From Bosea sp. 685 (GTDB lineage: Bacteria > Pseudomonadota > Alphaproteobacteria > Rhizobiales > Beijerinckiaceae): a stretch of 64,000 nucleotides of DNA. The DNA lies in contig NZ_CP134779.1 of assembly GCF_031884435.1 (NCBI RefSeq), positions 558,001-622,000 of the forward strand, written 5' to 3'. Shown here one piece after another: positions 52,267 through 61,132 of this stretch. Both the position numbers and the translations under genes were made by a program. Below the pieces are notes generated by a model. The model ran no database searches, was not told the origin of the DNA, and saw only the letters and a program-made list of their open reading frames with translations. Position 1 is the first letter of the stretch. Each line of letters starts with the position of its first letter.

Positions 52267-53310
52267 TCAATCGCGATTGCCTGGGGTGACCGCCTGGCAG
52301 GATTGCCGGATGACCAGGGTGGTCGGGAGCTTGAGCGCGCGCGAGGTCGCGGGCGCTTCGCCGCGCATGCGTTCCAGCAGCATCGTTGCGGCATGGCGGC
52401 CCATCTCGGCGAGGTTCCAGCGGATCGCCGTCACGCCCGGAGAGTAGAGTTCGGCGAGGTCTGAATCGCTGCCGGCGACGAGGGCGACATCGCGGCCGAC
52501 CTCGCGGCCGAGTGCGCGCAGCGCCCGCAGGCTGCCGCCCAGCGTGTCCATCGCGGCGACGAAGAAGGCGGTCGGCGCATCCGGCAGGCTGAGCAGCGCC
52601 ATCGTCTCGCGGAAGGCGTCCTCCTGGTCGAGGACCCGTTCGCGCAGCAGCCCGGGATCGATCGCGACCCCGGCCGCAGCGCAGGCTGCGCGAAAACCCT
52701 CGACGCGGCTGCGTGAGGGAAAGGCCTTGAGGTCGCCGACGAGCATGGCGATGCGGCGATGGCCGAGGCCGAGCAGATGCTGGGTCGCGACCTTGGCCCC
52801 GCCGAAATGGTCGACGGTCACCCGGTCCAGCGTCCCGATATGGTCGCGGTCGATCAGCAGGACGGGCACGCCTGCTTCGGCGAGCGCCCTGGCGACGCCG
52901 GCATGACCCTCGTCGCTGATCGTCATCATGATGCCGTCGACGCGGCGGCGCTCGAAGGCGCGCAGTAGCGCCATCTCGACATCGGGCTGGTTCGTCGTGC
53001 TCGACAACAGCAGCGTGTAGCCGTTCTCGCGGAAGATCCGCTCGGCTTCCTTGATGTAGGTGGCAAATTGCGGGATGTCGAAATCCCGGATGGCACAGGC
53101 GACCATCTTGGTGGTGCCGCCGCGCAGGCTCTGGGCGACGACATCCATCTCGTAGCCGAGATCGTCGATCGCCGCCTGCACCTTGCGGCGGACGGCCTCC
53201 GTCACGGTCGGGTTGGCGTTGAGCACGCGCGAGACCGTGCCGACCGCCACGCCCGCCGCCTGCGCGACATCGCGCAGCTTGACCTGCCTCGGCTTGGCTT
53301 GCGTGCTCAT
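52267..53310 (-). CDS. LacI family transcriptional regulator
   Basis: A 347-residue repressor: helix-turn-helix and hinge at residues 9-65 (KLRDVAQAAGVAVGTVSRVLNANPTVT), then a periplasmic-binding-protein-like effector domain (IMMTISDEGHAGVARALAEAGVPVLLIDRD). Divergent from an MFS gene, with a perfect TGAACCGGTTCA palindrome between them and a second one before the sulfonate-type operon, so both units are probably its targets. The effector is unknown. Confidence 0.93.
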   Translation of the reverse strand: MSTQAKPRQVKLRDVAQAAGVAVGTVSRVLNANPTVTEAVRRKVQAAIDDLGYEMDVVAQSLRGGTTKMVACAIRDFDIPQFATYIKEAERIFRENGYTLLLSSTTNQPDVEMALLRAFERRRVDGIMMTISDEGHAGVARALAEAGVPVLLIDRDHIGTLDRVTVDHFGGAKVATQHLLGLGHRRIAMLVGDLKAFPSRSRVEGFRAACAAAGVAIDPGLLRERVLDQEDAFRETMALLSLPDAPTAFFVAAMDTLGGSLRALRALGREVGRDVALVAGSDSDLAELYSPGVTAIRWNLAEMGRHAATMLLERMRGEAPATSRALKLPTTLVIRQSCQAVTPGNRD

Positions 53311-53350
53311 GCGGTTCCCGTCGGATGGGCCGCACTTGACGAAGTTGCGG

Positions 53351-53362
53351 TGAACCGGTTCA
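53351..53362. promoter_or_regulatory. LacI-type operator TGAACCGGTTCA, copy 1
   Basis: A perfect 12-bp palindrome with the CG centre usual for LacI-family sites, in the middle of the 92-bp gap between the divergent repressor and MFS genes. Confidence 0.75.
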
Positions 53363-53402
53363 TAATTGATCCTCTTTCGCGATGCAATCCTAGCGGGATC
53401 AG

Positions 53403-54641
53403 ATGACGTCTCAAGCCCGAACCGCTGGAAGCGTCTGGGTCATCCTCTGGCTCGGCGCGGTGGCCTTCGCCAACGCGCTGGGTTCGGTGATGGTGTTTCC
53501 GCTGGCGCCGTTCCTGGCCGATGATCTGAGGGTGCCGGCCCAGGATGTCGCCTATACCAGCGTCTATTTCAATGGCGCGGCGGGGCTGGGCGGGATCGTC
53601 GGAGCTCTGCTGCTGGGGCGGATTGCGCGCCGCAGCGCGCTGCTCGGGGCGCTTGCCGGGCTGGGCGTCACGACCGGGCTCGCGGCGCTTGCACCGAATT
53701 TCTCCTGGCTGCTGCTCGGCCGCCTGCTCGCCGGGCTTTGCGCCGGGCCGCTCCTGGCGGTGGTCTTCGCGACGGCTGCCGACCTTGCGCCGAAGGGTGG
53801 GCGCAATCGCGCCGTCAGCGCGATCGTCGGCTCCTATGGTCTGGCGCTGCTGCTCGGCTCGCCGCTCGCGCTGGGGCTGATTTCGGTTGCGGGGAGCTGG
53901 CGCGCGCCCTTCATCGGCATGGCGGTCTTGTGCCTGGGGCTGACTGTCCCCGTCCTGTTTGGCCTGCCGGGGCTCTCGGTTGGGGCCGCGCGAGCGGATT
54001 TCGGGCGCACGCTGCTGCGTGATGTCGGGGCGATCCTGCTGCGCCCCGGCAGCCTGACGGGGCTCCTGCTGACGGCTGGAGCCTCCTTCGCGACCTTGCT
54101 GATCTCGCCTCATATCGGCACCTTCGCGCTGAAGAATCTGGGCGCGAGCACGGCCGAGCTCGGCTCGATCTATCTGATCGGCGGCGGTTTGGCGCTGCTG
54201 ACGACGGGCTCCACCGGCTGGGTGATGGACCGCATCGGCTCGCGGGCAGCGTCGCTGGGGGTGGGGGTTGCGCTGACGCTGCTCCTCACCTGCGCCTTTC
54301 TGCTCCCCATGCCGCTGCCGATCATGGCGCCTGTCCTCGGCCTGATCCTGGCGGCGCAGCTCGCCCGCAGCACGGTCGCCCAGGCGAGCGCCAGCCGCGT
54401 GCCGCGCTCCAGCGAGCGGACGGCCTATCAATGCCTGGTCGCGGCCGCGACCAGCCTGGCCCAGGCGGCGGGGGCGGGCGGCTCGACCTTGCTCCTGTCC
54501 GAGCGCACTGATGGGCATCTGGTCGGAATGGAGCGCCTGGCGCTGATCAGCATCCTGCTGTGCTGGGTCTCGCTATGGCTCGTCGCGCGCCTCGAGCGCC
54601 AGATCGGGCGGTCGGCGTCGCTTATCGATGCATCACGCTGA
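53403..54641 (+). CDS. MFS transporter
   Basis: A 412-residue major facilitator protein with about 12 helices in two halves; the loop after helix 2 reads LLGRIARRSALLGAL, a form of the MFS motif A, repeated in the second half as GWVMDRIGSRAASLG. Probably exports or imports a compound related to the LacI effector. Followed after 92 bp by the ABC operon with its own operator. Confidence 0.88.
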   Translation: MTSQARTAGSVWVILWLGAVAFANALGSVMVFPLAPFLADDLRVPAQDVAYTSVYFNGAAGLGGIVGALLLGRIARRSALLGALAGLGVTTGLAALAPNFSWLLLGRLLAGLCAGPLLAVVFATAADLAPKGGRNRAVSAIVGSYGLALLLGSPLALGLISVAGSWRAPFIGMAVLCLGLTVPVLFGLPGLSVGAARADFGRTLLRDVGAILLRPGSLTGLLLTAGASFATLLISPHIGTFALKNLGASTAELGSIYLIGGGLALLTTGSTGWVMDRIGSRAASLGVGVALTLLLTCAFLLPMPLPIMAPVLGLILAAQLARSTVAQASASRVPRSSERTAYQCLVAAATSLAQAAGAGGSTLLLSERTDGHLVGMERLALISILLCWVSLWLVARLERQIGRSASLIDASR

Positions 54642-54659
54642 TAATTTGTGCAATTTTGA

Positions 54660-54671
54660 TGAACCGGTTCA
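54660..54671. promoter_or_regulatory. LacI-type operator TGAACCGGTTCA, copy 2
   Basis: Identical 12-bp palindrome 62 bp upstream of the sulfonate-type binding-protein gene and 18 bp after the MFS stop. It marks the start of a separate transcription unit under the same repressor. Confidence 0.75.
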
Positions 54672-54733
54672 TTGTGTGCCGTTGGAGGTGGTGATTAGCT
54701 GAGTGGGCATCGCTGCATCAGGGGACCACTGCC

Positions 54734-55723
54734 ATGCGCTTCCGCCTGCTCCTCGGCCGCCTTCTCGTCGCATCGACCTGTGCCGGCGCATCGCTGGCCG
54801 CGAGCGCGCAAACCCTGCCGCGCCTGAACTTCGCCGGCTCGGTGACCTGGATTGGTCAGGTGCCGATCCTGGTCGCGATCGAGAAAGGCTTCTTCCGCGA
54901 GCAAGGGCTCGACGTGCAGGTCCAGGTCATCGTCAACTCCGCCGACCGGATCCGCGCGATCGCCGCCGGCGATGCGGCTTTCAGCAATCTTGGCCGCGTC
55001 TCGGTGATCAGCGAGATGGCACGCGGCAACGAGGCTTTCTCGATCTTCGCCAATGTCGACGATTCGCCGGGGCAGGAGGGCTGCTGGGCCCGTCCGGGCA
55101 TCGCCTCGGTCAAGGATCTGAAGGGCAAGCCGGTGGCGGCCAATTCCTCGGCCGAGATCACCTTGATGGGGCTTCTCTCCGAAAGCGGCATGACATTGCA
55201 GGACACCGACTATCGCAGCCTGCCCGGCACCGAGATGGCGGCTGCGCTCAGCCATGGCGATGTCCAGGCGGCCTGCGTCTGGCAGCCCTTGCTCGATCGC
55301 CTGAAGCAGGCCGTACCCGAGGGCAAGCTGCTCGGCACCGACAAGGACACGGCGATATACCGCGATTTCGGCACCATGGCGGCAGGCGACATCGTCATCA
55401 TCTCGCGCAAGCTCGCCAAGGAGGATCCCGCCACCGCCAAGAAGATCGCGGCCGGCGTGCTCAAAGGGGCCGACTTCACCATCGCCAATCCCGGGGAGGC
55501 GGGGGCTGCGGTCGCGAGCTATTTCCGCCAGACGCCGGAACAGGTCACGACGGCGATCAAGGGCTTCCAGTTCTTCGGCAGCGCGGGCTGGCCCGAGCAT
55601 ATGCGCCGGCACCAGGGCCAGATCAAATACCTGACCAAGTTGCTGCATGGCGCCGGCAAGATCCCGACGGCTCCCGACACCGACCTCTGGGTCGACACCA
55701 GCTTCGTACCTGGGGTGAAGTGA
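54734..55723 (+). CDS. Taurine/sulfonate-type ABC substrate-binding protein
   Basis: A 329-residue NMT1/TauA-like receptor; signal peptide to about ASA-QT (residue 25). The mature part has WIGQVPILVAIEKGFFREQGLDVQV and the ALSHGDVQAACVWQP block. First gene of the LacI-controlled operon; the ligand may be an organosulfur compound, judged from the monooxygenase downstream. Confidence 0.89.
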   Translation: MRFRLLLGRLLVASTCAGASLAASAQTLPRLNFAGSVTWIGQVPILVAIEKGFFREQGLDVQVQVIVNSADRIRAIAAGDAAFSNLGRVSVISEMARGNEAFSIFANVDDSPGQEGCWARPGIASVKDLKGKPVAANSSAEITLMGLLSESGMTLQDTDYRSLPGTEMAAALSHGDVQAACVWQPLLDRLKQAVPEGKLLGTDKDTAIYRDFGTMAAGDIVIISRKLAKEDPATAKKIAAGVLKGADFTIANPGEAGAAVASYFRQTPEQVTTAIKGFQFFGSAGWPEHMRRHQGQIKYLTKLLHGAGKIPTAPDTDLWVDTSFVPGVK

Positions 55724-56544
55724 TGACGATGCGCGACCATCTCGCGGTCGGCACGCGGCGCCTGCCGCGGCTGGCGATCGACTGGCCGGGCCGGGCCGCC
55801 TTGGTCAGCATGGCCTCGGTCCTGATCTTCATCGCGCTGTGGGCGCTGGCGACCGCGACGGGCTGGATCTCGCCGCTGTTCCTGCCGTCCCCGGTCGCGG
55901 TGGCGCGGGCCGCTGCCAAGCTGGTGCTGTCGGGTGATCTCTGGCGGGCGGTGGTCGCCTCGTCCGCCCGCGTCTTCGCCGGCTTCTTCCTGGCGGCGAT
56001 TGTCGCCATCCCGCTCGGCGTGGCGATGGCGACCTTCTGGCCGGTAAGGGCGATCTTCAGCCCGTTCATCTCGCTGCTGCGCCCCTTGCCGTCGATCACC
56101 TGGATCCCGCTGACGATCCTGTGGCTGGGCATCGGCGAGCAGCAGAAGGTGACGATCGTCTTCCTGGGAAGCTGGGTTTACATCCTGCTCGCGACCTATG
56201 AGGCGACGCGACGCGTCGACCCGCTTCTGGTCCGGGCCGCGCGCAATCTCGGCGCGGGCGATCTCACCGTGATGCGCGAGGTGATCTTTCCCGGCGCGCT
56301 GCCCGGCATCCTGGCGGGGCTGAAGGTCTCGCTCGCGATCGCCTGGTCCTGCGTGCTCTCGGCCGAGATGGTCGCGGCGCGCAACGGCCTGGGCTCGCTG
56401 ATCTGGGAGGCAAAGGACTGGGGCGACATGACCGTGGTGCTGGTCGGCATGGTCTCGATCTCGCTGACCGTGCTTGCGGCCGACGTCGTCGCGAACCGGA
56501 TCGAAATCCTGCTGCAGCCCTGGGAACGCCACCGGCGCCACTAG
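55723..56544 (+). CDS. ABC transporter permease, TauC/SsuC type
   Basis: A 273-residue permease overlapping the binding-protein stop by one base. It has the LWALATATGWISPLFLPSPVAV N-terminal block, the LRPLPSITWIPLTILWLGIG segment and the EAA-like RAARNLGAGDLTVMREVIFP loop. Confidence 0.92.
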   Translation: MTMRDHLAVGTRRLPRLAIDWPGRAALVSMASVLIFIALWALATATGWISPLFLPSPVAVARAAAKLVLSGDLWRAVVASSARVFAGFFLAAIVAIPLGVAMATFWPVRAIFSPFISLLRPLPSITWIPLTILWLGIGEQQKVTIVFLGSWVYILLATYEATRRVDPLLVRAARNLGAGDLTVMREVIFPGALPGILAGLKVSLAIAWSCVLSAEMVAARNGLGSLIWEAKDWGDMTVVLVGMVSISLTVLAADVVANRIEILLQPWERHRRH

Positions 56545-56552
56545 AGCCGGAT

Positions 56553-56591
56553 GATTTCAGATGGAATCGCTTCGCGGTTCCATCTGAAATC
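56553..56591. repeat. Palindrome GATTTCAGATGGAA ... TTCCATCTGAAATC
   Basis: Perfect 14-bp arms with an 11-nt loop, immediately after the permease gene. A dispersed intergenic palindrome lying within the operon; as RNA it would form a stable hairpin between permease and ATPase. Confidence 0.75.
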
Positions 56592-56615
56592 TGAATCCGT
56601 CTCTCATCAAAGAGT

Positions 56616-56664
56616 TAGAGCAGGATGCGAAAAACCGGTTCCCACTTTTTCGCATCCTGCTCTA
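56616..56664. repeat. Full-length palindromic element, TAGAGCAGGATGCGAAAAA family
   Basis: TAGAGCAGGATGCGAAAAAC and CACTTTTTCGCATCCTGCTC, TA are near-perfect complements around CGGTTCC. The most intact member of the ACCGGT-centred family also found at 39311, 49643 and 50538. It contains the apparent upstream start of the next gene. Confidence 0.8.
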
Positions 56665-56693
56665 GAGCCGGCCCCGTCACGATCGGACAAGCC

Positions 56694-57494
56694 ATGCCCG
56701 CCATCCTCAGCGCAGAGCACGTAACCAAATCCTACCCCGTCGGCGGCGCCGACGTCGTTGCCGTCCGCAACCTGTCGCTGGATGTCGAGGAGGGCGAATT
56801 GCTCTGCCTGCTCGGCGCGTCGGGCTGCGGCAAATCGACGATGCTGAACCTGTTTGCCGGCTTCGCCAACCCGACGAGCGGGCGCGTCCTGCTCCGTGGC
56901 CGCCCGATCACCGGCATCGAGCCGCGCTGCGGCATGGTGTTCCAGTCCTATGCGCTGTTTCCCTGGAAGACGGTGCGCCAGAATGTCGAGTTCCCGCTGC
57001 GCATGCGCGGCGTGCCGCGGCATCAGCGGCGAGGCATGGCCGAGTTCTTCATCGACATGGTCCAGCTCAACGGCTTTGCCGACCATTACCCGGCCGAGCT
57101 TTCGGGCGGCATGCAGCAGCGCGTGACGCTGGCGCGCAGCCTCGCCGCCGATCCGGAGGTGCTGCTGATGGACGAGCCTTTTGCGGCGCTCGACGCGATG
57201 ACGCGCCAGGTGATGCAGGACGAATTGCTGCGCATCCAGGAGCAGAGCGGCAAGACCATCGTCTTCATCACCCATAATATCGACGAGGCGATAGTATTGG
57301 GCCACCGCATCGTCGTGATGTCGGCCCGGCCGGGGCGCATCCGCACGATCATTCCCAACGCCTTGCCCAGGCCGCGCGACATCCATGTTCAGACCTCGCC
57401 GGCCTTCGCGGAGCTGAAGACCGAGATCTGGAGCCATGTCGAGGAGGAGGTCACGCAGCACATGGCGGCCTCCCGCCTGGCCGAGCCAGCCTGA
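56694..57494 (+). CDS. ABC transporter ATP-binding protein, TauB/SsuB type
   Basis: A 266-residue ATPase starting MPAILSAEHVTKSY. Walker A GASGCGKST, signature LSGGMQQR, Walker B LLMDEP, switch ITHNIDEA; FPWKTVRQNVEFPLRM is typical of nitrate/sulfonate ATPases. Upstream in-frame codons belong to the palindromic repeat. Partner of the TauC-type permease despite the 149-bp gap. Confidence 0.9.
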   Translation: MPAILSAEHVTKSYPVGGADVVAVRNLSLDVEEGELLCLLGASGCGKSTMLNLFAGFANPTSGRVLLRGRPITGIEPRCGMVFQSYALFPWKTVRQNVEFPLRMRGVPRHQRRGMAEFFIDMVQLNGFADHYPAELSGGMQQRVTLARSLAADPEVLLMDEPFAALDAMTRQVMQDELLRIQEQSGKTIVFITHNIDEAIVLGHRIVVMSARPGRIRTIIPNALPRPRDIHVQTSPAFAELKTEIWSHVEEEVTQHMAASRLAEPA

Positions 57495-57529
57495 GACCGC
57501 CGGAGCCCCGGAGAAGGACACGAACCCCC

Positions 57530-58882
57530 ATGCAGAAGCGTCAGATGCGGCTCGTCGCCTTTCTCAAGGCCGGGCCGACCAGCCACCACCACGGCATGTG
57601 GCGGCACCCCGAGACCGATAACGGCTTTCTCGAGCCCGATTGGTATGAGCACATTGCCCGTGTGCTGGAAAAGGGCTGCTTCGACGGCCTGTTCTTCGCC
57701 GATGTGCTCGGCATCTACGATTATTACAACCGCAGTTTCGCGACCATGGTCGGCAAGGGCGGCGCGCTCAGCCTGCTCGATCCATTGCCGATTCTGGCGA
57801 TGATGGCGCGGGTGACGCGGCATATCGGATTGGGCGCGACACTCTCGACGACCTTCCACAATCCCTACCAGATCGCTCGCACGCTCGGCACGCTCGACAT
57901 TCTGAGCAAGGGTCGCATGGCCTGGAACGTCGTGACCTCGGCGAGCAATCTGGAGGCCCGCAATTTCGGTCTTGAGGCGATCCCGGGCCGGGAGGAACGC
58001 TATGGCCGCGCCGATGAGGTGCTGGAAGCCTGCATGGCGCTTTGGCAGAGCTGGGACGAGGGCGCGCTCGTCATCGACAAGGAGGCCGGCCACTTCGCCG
58101 ATCCCGGCAAGCTGCACTATGCGGATTATCGCGGCGAATGGGTCAGGACGCGCGGGCCTTTGACCGTGCCGCGCTCGCCGCAAGGCCATCCGGTGATCAT
58201 GCAGGCCGGCTCGTCGGGGCCGGGCAAGGCGTTCGCGGCGCGTTGGGCGGAGATGATCTTCACCTTGCAGCACACGGCGCAGGACATGCGCCGCTTCCGC
58301 AGCGAGATGCGCGCGGCGATCGAGGCTGCCGGCCGCGACCCCGATGATTGCGCCGTGCTGCCCTCGGTCGATCCCATCATCGGCGAGACCGCCTCGATCG
58401 CCCGCGAGAAGCAGGATTTCGTCAACAGCCTGGTCGATCCCGAACTGGGCATGGCGCTGATGTCCTCGCATATCGGTACCGATCTTTCGCGCTTCCCGAT
58501 CGATCAGCCGGTGGTCGACCTGCCGCTCGAGGAAGGCTCGCGCGGCTCCTTCGAGGTGATCCTGCAAGGCACCAAGGCTAAAGGGCTGACGCTGGGCGAG
58601 GCGGCGAAGCGTTTCGCGACCAGCGAGCTCGCGCCGCAGATCGTCGGCACGCCCGTGCAGGTCGCGGATCAACTGGAGGCGATGTTCACAAGCGAGGCCT
58701 GCGACGGCTTCATCCTGACGCCGACCGTATCGCCGGGCACCTGGGAACAGTTCTCGCGAGCCGTGGTGCCGATCCTGCAAAAGCGCGGATTGATGCGCAG
58801 CTCCTATGAAGGCGCGACATTGCGGGAGAACCTCCGGGCTGGAGCGAAGCTCCGCGAGACCGCACAGGGGAGGGCGGCATGA
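57530..58882 (+). CDS. LLM class FMN-dependent monooxygenase (NtaA/SnaA/DszA family)
   Basis: A 450-residue bacterial-luciferase-like flavin monooxygenase; GGAGAAGGACACG precedes the start. Family blocks: FLKAGPTSHHHGMWRHP, GCFDGLFFADVLGIYDYY, LGATLSTTFHNPYQIAR, GRMAWNVVTSASNLEARNFG and HPVIMQAGSSGPG. Members oxidise chelators, sulfones or alkyl sulfonates using FMNH2 supplied by a separate reductase, which is encoded two genes downstream. Confidence 0.92.
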   Translation: MQKRQMRLVAFLKAGPTSHHHGMWRHPETDNGFLEPDWYEHIARVLEKGCFDGLFFADVLGIYDYYNRSFATMVGKGGALSLLDPLPILAMMARVTRHIGLGATLSTTFHNPYQIARTLGTLDILSKGRMAWNVVTSASNLEARNFGLEAIPGREERYGRADEVLEACMALWQSWDEGALVIDKEAGHFADPGKLHYADYRGEWVRTRGPLTVPRSPQGHPVIMQAGSSGPGKAFAARWAEMIFTLQHTAQDMRRFRSEMRAAIEAAGRDPDDCAVLPSVDPIIGETASIAREKQDFVNSLVDPELGMALMSSHIGTDLSRFPIDQPVVDLPLEEGSRGSFEVILQGTKAKGLTLGEAAKRFATSELAPQIVGTPVQVADQLEAMFTSEACDGFILTPTVSPGTWEQFSRAVVPILQKRGLMRSSYEGATLRENLRAGAKLRETAQGRAA

Positions 58883-59787
58883 CGGCTCCCGTCATCGGTT
58901 TTGTCGGCTTCGGCGAGGCGGCGCAGTGCTTCGCGCGCCATCTGGCCGCTTCGGACGCCAGCACGCCGCTCGTCTTCTGCGAGGGCCGCACGAACCGCCC
59001 GCCCTATTCGGAGTCGTTTCGCCTGCAGGTGCGCGAAGCGGGCGCGGAATTGGTCGACACGCTCAATGAATTGCTGGCGCGGGTCGACATCGTGATCTCG
59101 GCTGTCGTCGTCGCGACCGCCGCTGAAGTCGGGGCTGCGATCGCGGCCGGCCTGCGGCCAGGCACGCTCGTCGTCGACATCAACGCCTCGACGCCATCAA
59201 GCAAGATCGCTGTCGCCGAGGCAGTGCGGGCCAGAGGCGGCTCCTATGTCGACGCCAATCTGATGGGCGCGGTCAGCATCTATGGCGCGAAGGTGCCGCT
59301 CTATTGCTCGGGCGATGGCGTCGAGCGTTTCACTGCCGTCTTCGCCCCGTTTGGCTTCACCATCGAGAGCGCCGGTCCGCGCGCGGGCGACGCGGCTGCC
59401 GTGAAGATGCTGCGCAGCGTTGTCACCAAAGGCATCGAGGCCCTGGTGATCGAGGCGATGACGGCGGCTTCAGTTGCCGGCGTGCGCGCCGAGGCGCTGC
59501 GCGGGATCTGCGAGCCGATGGATGCGACGCGCTTCAGCTCCTTCGTCGACATGTGCATCAGGACCGATGTGCTGCATGCCGAGCGGCGCGCGGTCGAGAT
59601 GGACGGCGTCGCGGAGGGCCTTCGCGAGCTCGGGCTGGATCCGGTGATGACGGAGGCGACCTGCGCCCGGCTGCGGGCCTCGGCCGCGCTCGGGCAGCGC
59701 GAGGCCTTCGTCGCGCGGACAAGCTACACGGCTGATGATGTCCTCGACGCCTATCGCGCCCGATCTGGAGAACTACCGTGTCGATGA
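58879..59787 (+). CDS. NAD(P)-dependent dehydrogenase with DUF1932-type C-terminus
   Basis: A 302-residue protein with ATGA overlap to the monooxygenase gene. N-terminal Rossmann IGFVGFGEAAQCFARHL, then the DINASTPSSK and YVDANLMGAVSIYGAKVPLYCSG blocks of 3-hydroxyisobutyrate/6-phosphogluconate-dehydrogenase relatives, and the helical C-terminal half (MLRSVVTKGIEALVIEAMTAA). It probably oxidises a hydroxy-acid product of the pathway. The stop overlaps the flavin reductase start. Confidence 0.87.
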   Translation: MTAPVIGFVGFGEAAQCFARHLAASDASTPLVFCEGRTNRPPYSESFRLQVREAGAELVDTLNELLARVDIVISAVVVATAAEVGAAIAAGLRPGTLVVDINASTPSSKIAVAEAVRARGGSYVDANLMGAVSIYGAKVPLYCSGDGVERFTAVFAPFGFTIESAGPRAGDAAAVKMLRSVVTKGIEALVIEAMTAASVAGVRAEALRGICEPMDATRFSSFVDMCIRTDVLHAERRAVEMDGVAEGLRELGLDPVMTEATCARLRASAALGQREAFVARTSYTADDVLDAYRARSGELPCR

Positions 59788-60323
59788 GCGCGCTCAAGCT
59801 GCCGAATACGGAACGCGAAGAGGACGGCACTGGCGGTGTGGCGCTCGACACGCGCGAACTGCGCCGCGCGCTCGGACAATTCGCGACCGGCGTCGCCGTG
59901 GTGACGACGCATGAGCGCGGCGGCGATCCGGTCGGCCTGACGCTGAGCTCATTCAACACCGTCTCGCTCGATCCGCCGCTGATCCTATTCAGCGTCGCGC
60001 GCAAGGCGCGCAGCCTCGAACATCTGCTGCAGGCGGACAGCTTCGCCATCAACATCCTACATCGCGAGCAAGAGGCCATTTCCAATCGCTTCGCCCAGTC
60101 GGTCGTGACCAAATGGGATGGCGTCGATCACCGGCCCGGCCAGACCGGAGCGCCGCTGCTGCCCGGTGCGCTCGCCCATTTCGAATGCCGTTGCTATGCG
60201 CGCCATGATGGCGGCGACCACGTCATCTTCGTCGGTGAGGTGCTTCGCTTCCATTGCGAGCCGATCGATGCGCCCCTGATCTTCTACCGGGGGCAATATC
60301 GCAGCCTGGACGGTTCGCGATAA
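59778..60323 (+). CDS. Flavin reductase family protein
   Basis: A 181-residue FMN-binding split-barrel reductase (RALGQFATGVAVVTT, GLTLSSFNTVSLDPPLILFS, FAINILHREQEAISNRFA). The GTG at 59778 has GGAG at a normal distance; an ATG two codons later is possible. It most likely supplies FMNH2 to the LLM monooxygenase of the same operon, forming a two-component system. Confidence 0.9.
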   Translation: MSMSALKLPNTEREEDGTGGVALDTRELRRALGQFATGVAVVTTHERGGDPVGLTLSSFNTVSLDPPLILFSVARKARSLEHLLQADSFAINILHREQEAISNRFAQSVVTKWDGVDHRPGQTGAPLLPGALAHFECRCYARHDGGDHVIFVGEVLRFHCEPIDAPLIFYRGQYRSLDGSR

Positions 60324-60388
60324 GCTGCTACGCCCTCTGATGTCATGGTTCACATAGGCGTTATTGCAAGCCTCGCTCTCCGAAAATG

Positions 60389-60408
60389 CGGCATATGGCG
60401 ATATGCCG
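60389..60408. promoter_or_regulatory. Palindrome CGGCATAT-ggcg-ATATGCCG
   Basis: Perfect 8-bp arms, A/T-rich inner part and a 4-nt spacer, in the 202-bp gap before the nitroreductase gene. Shape and place suggest a dimeric regulator site for the downstream unit; a hairpin is the alternative. Confidence 0.4.
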
Positions 60409-60525
60409 GGGACGCGCATCTTGCTAATGGAAGAGGCGCGGCGTCGATGCACTGATCTGGACTATCTTGCCGATCGTGACGGGGCTCAATCCACCACTGT
60501 TCCGCATTCAGCAGGGTATGTTTCC

Positions 60526-61125
60526 ATGACAAGCATCAATCATCGCGTCGCCGAGCATGCGATCGACCCGCTCTTCCTCGAGCGTTGGTCGCCGCGCGCC
60601 TTCACCGTCGATGGCATCTCCGAGGCCGAGCTCCTGTCCCTGTTCGAGGCGGCGCGCTGGGCTCCGTCCTCCTATAATTCGCAGCCCTGGCGGTTCGTCT
60701 ATGCGCGGCGCGGTACGGCGCATTGGGACAAGCTGCTGGGCCTGCTGAACGAGTTCAACGCCTCCTGGGCCAAGCACGCCGCCGCTTTGGCCATCGTGGT
60801 CTCGAAGCAGACCATGGCCGTTCCCGGCAAGACCGAAGAGGTTCCGTCCTACAGCCACTCCTTCGATGCCGGGGCGGCCTGGGCCCAGCTCGCCTTGCAG
60901 GCGACACGGTCGGGCTGGCAGGCCCATGGCATGGTCGGCTTCGATCATGCGCGCGCGGCGACCGAACTGAACGTGCCGGCCGGCTACCGCGTCGAGGCTG
61001 CGATCGCGATCGGCAAGCCCGGCGACAAGTCGCAATTGCCGGAGGGGTTGCAGGCGCGCGAAACCCCGAGCCAGCGCAACCCGCTCTCGGCCAGCGTCTT
61101 CGAAGGCGCCTTTCCGACAGGCTGA
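60526..61125 (+). CDS. Nitroreductase family protein
   Basis: A 199-residue FMN-dependent nitroreductase-like enzyme: RWSPRAFTVDGISEAELLSLFEAARWAPSSYNSQPWRFVYA is the family N-terminus, followed by SFDAGAAWAQLALQATRSGWQAHGMVGF. The start MTSINHRVAEH is preferred to upstream in-frame codons, which lack family similarity. Function in reduction of nitro, quinone or flavin substrates is open. Confidence 0.88.
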   Translation: MTSINHRVAEHAIDPLFLERWSPRAFTVDGISEAELLSLFEAARWAPSSYNSQPWRFVYARRGTAHWDKLLGLLNEFNASWAKHAAALAIVVSKQTMAVPGKTEEVPSYSHSFDAGAAWAQLALQATRSGWQAHGMVGFDHARAATELNVPAGYRVEAAIAIGKPGDKSQLPEGLQARETPSQRNPLSASVFEGAFPTG

Positions 61126-61132
61126 CGACATC

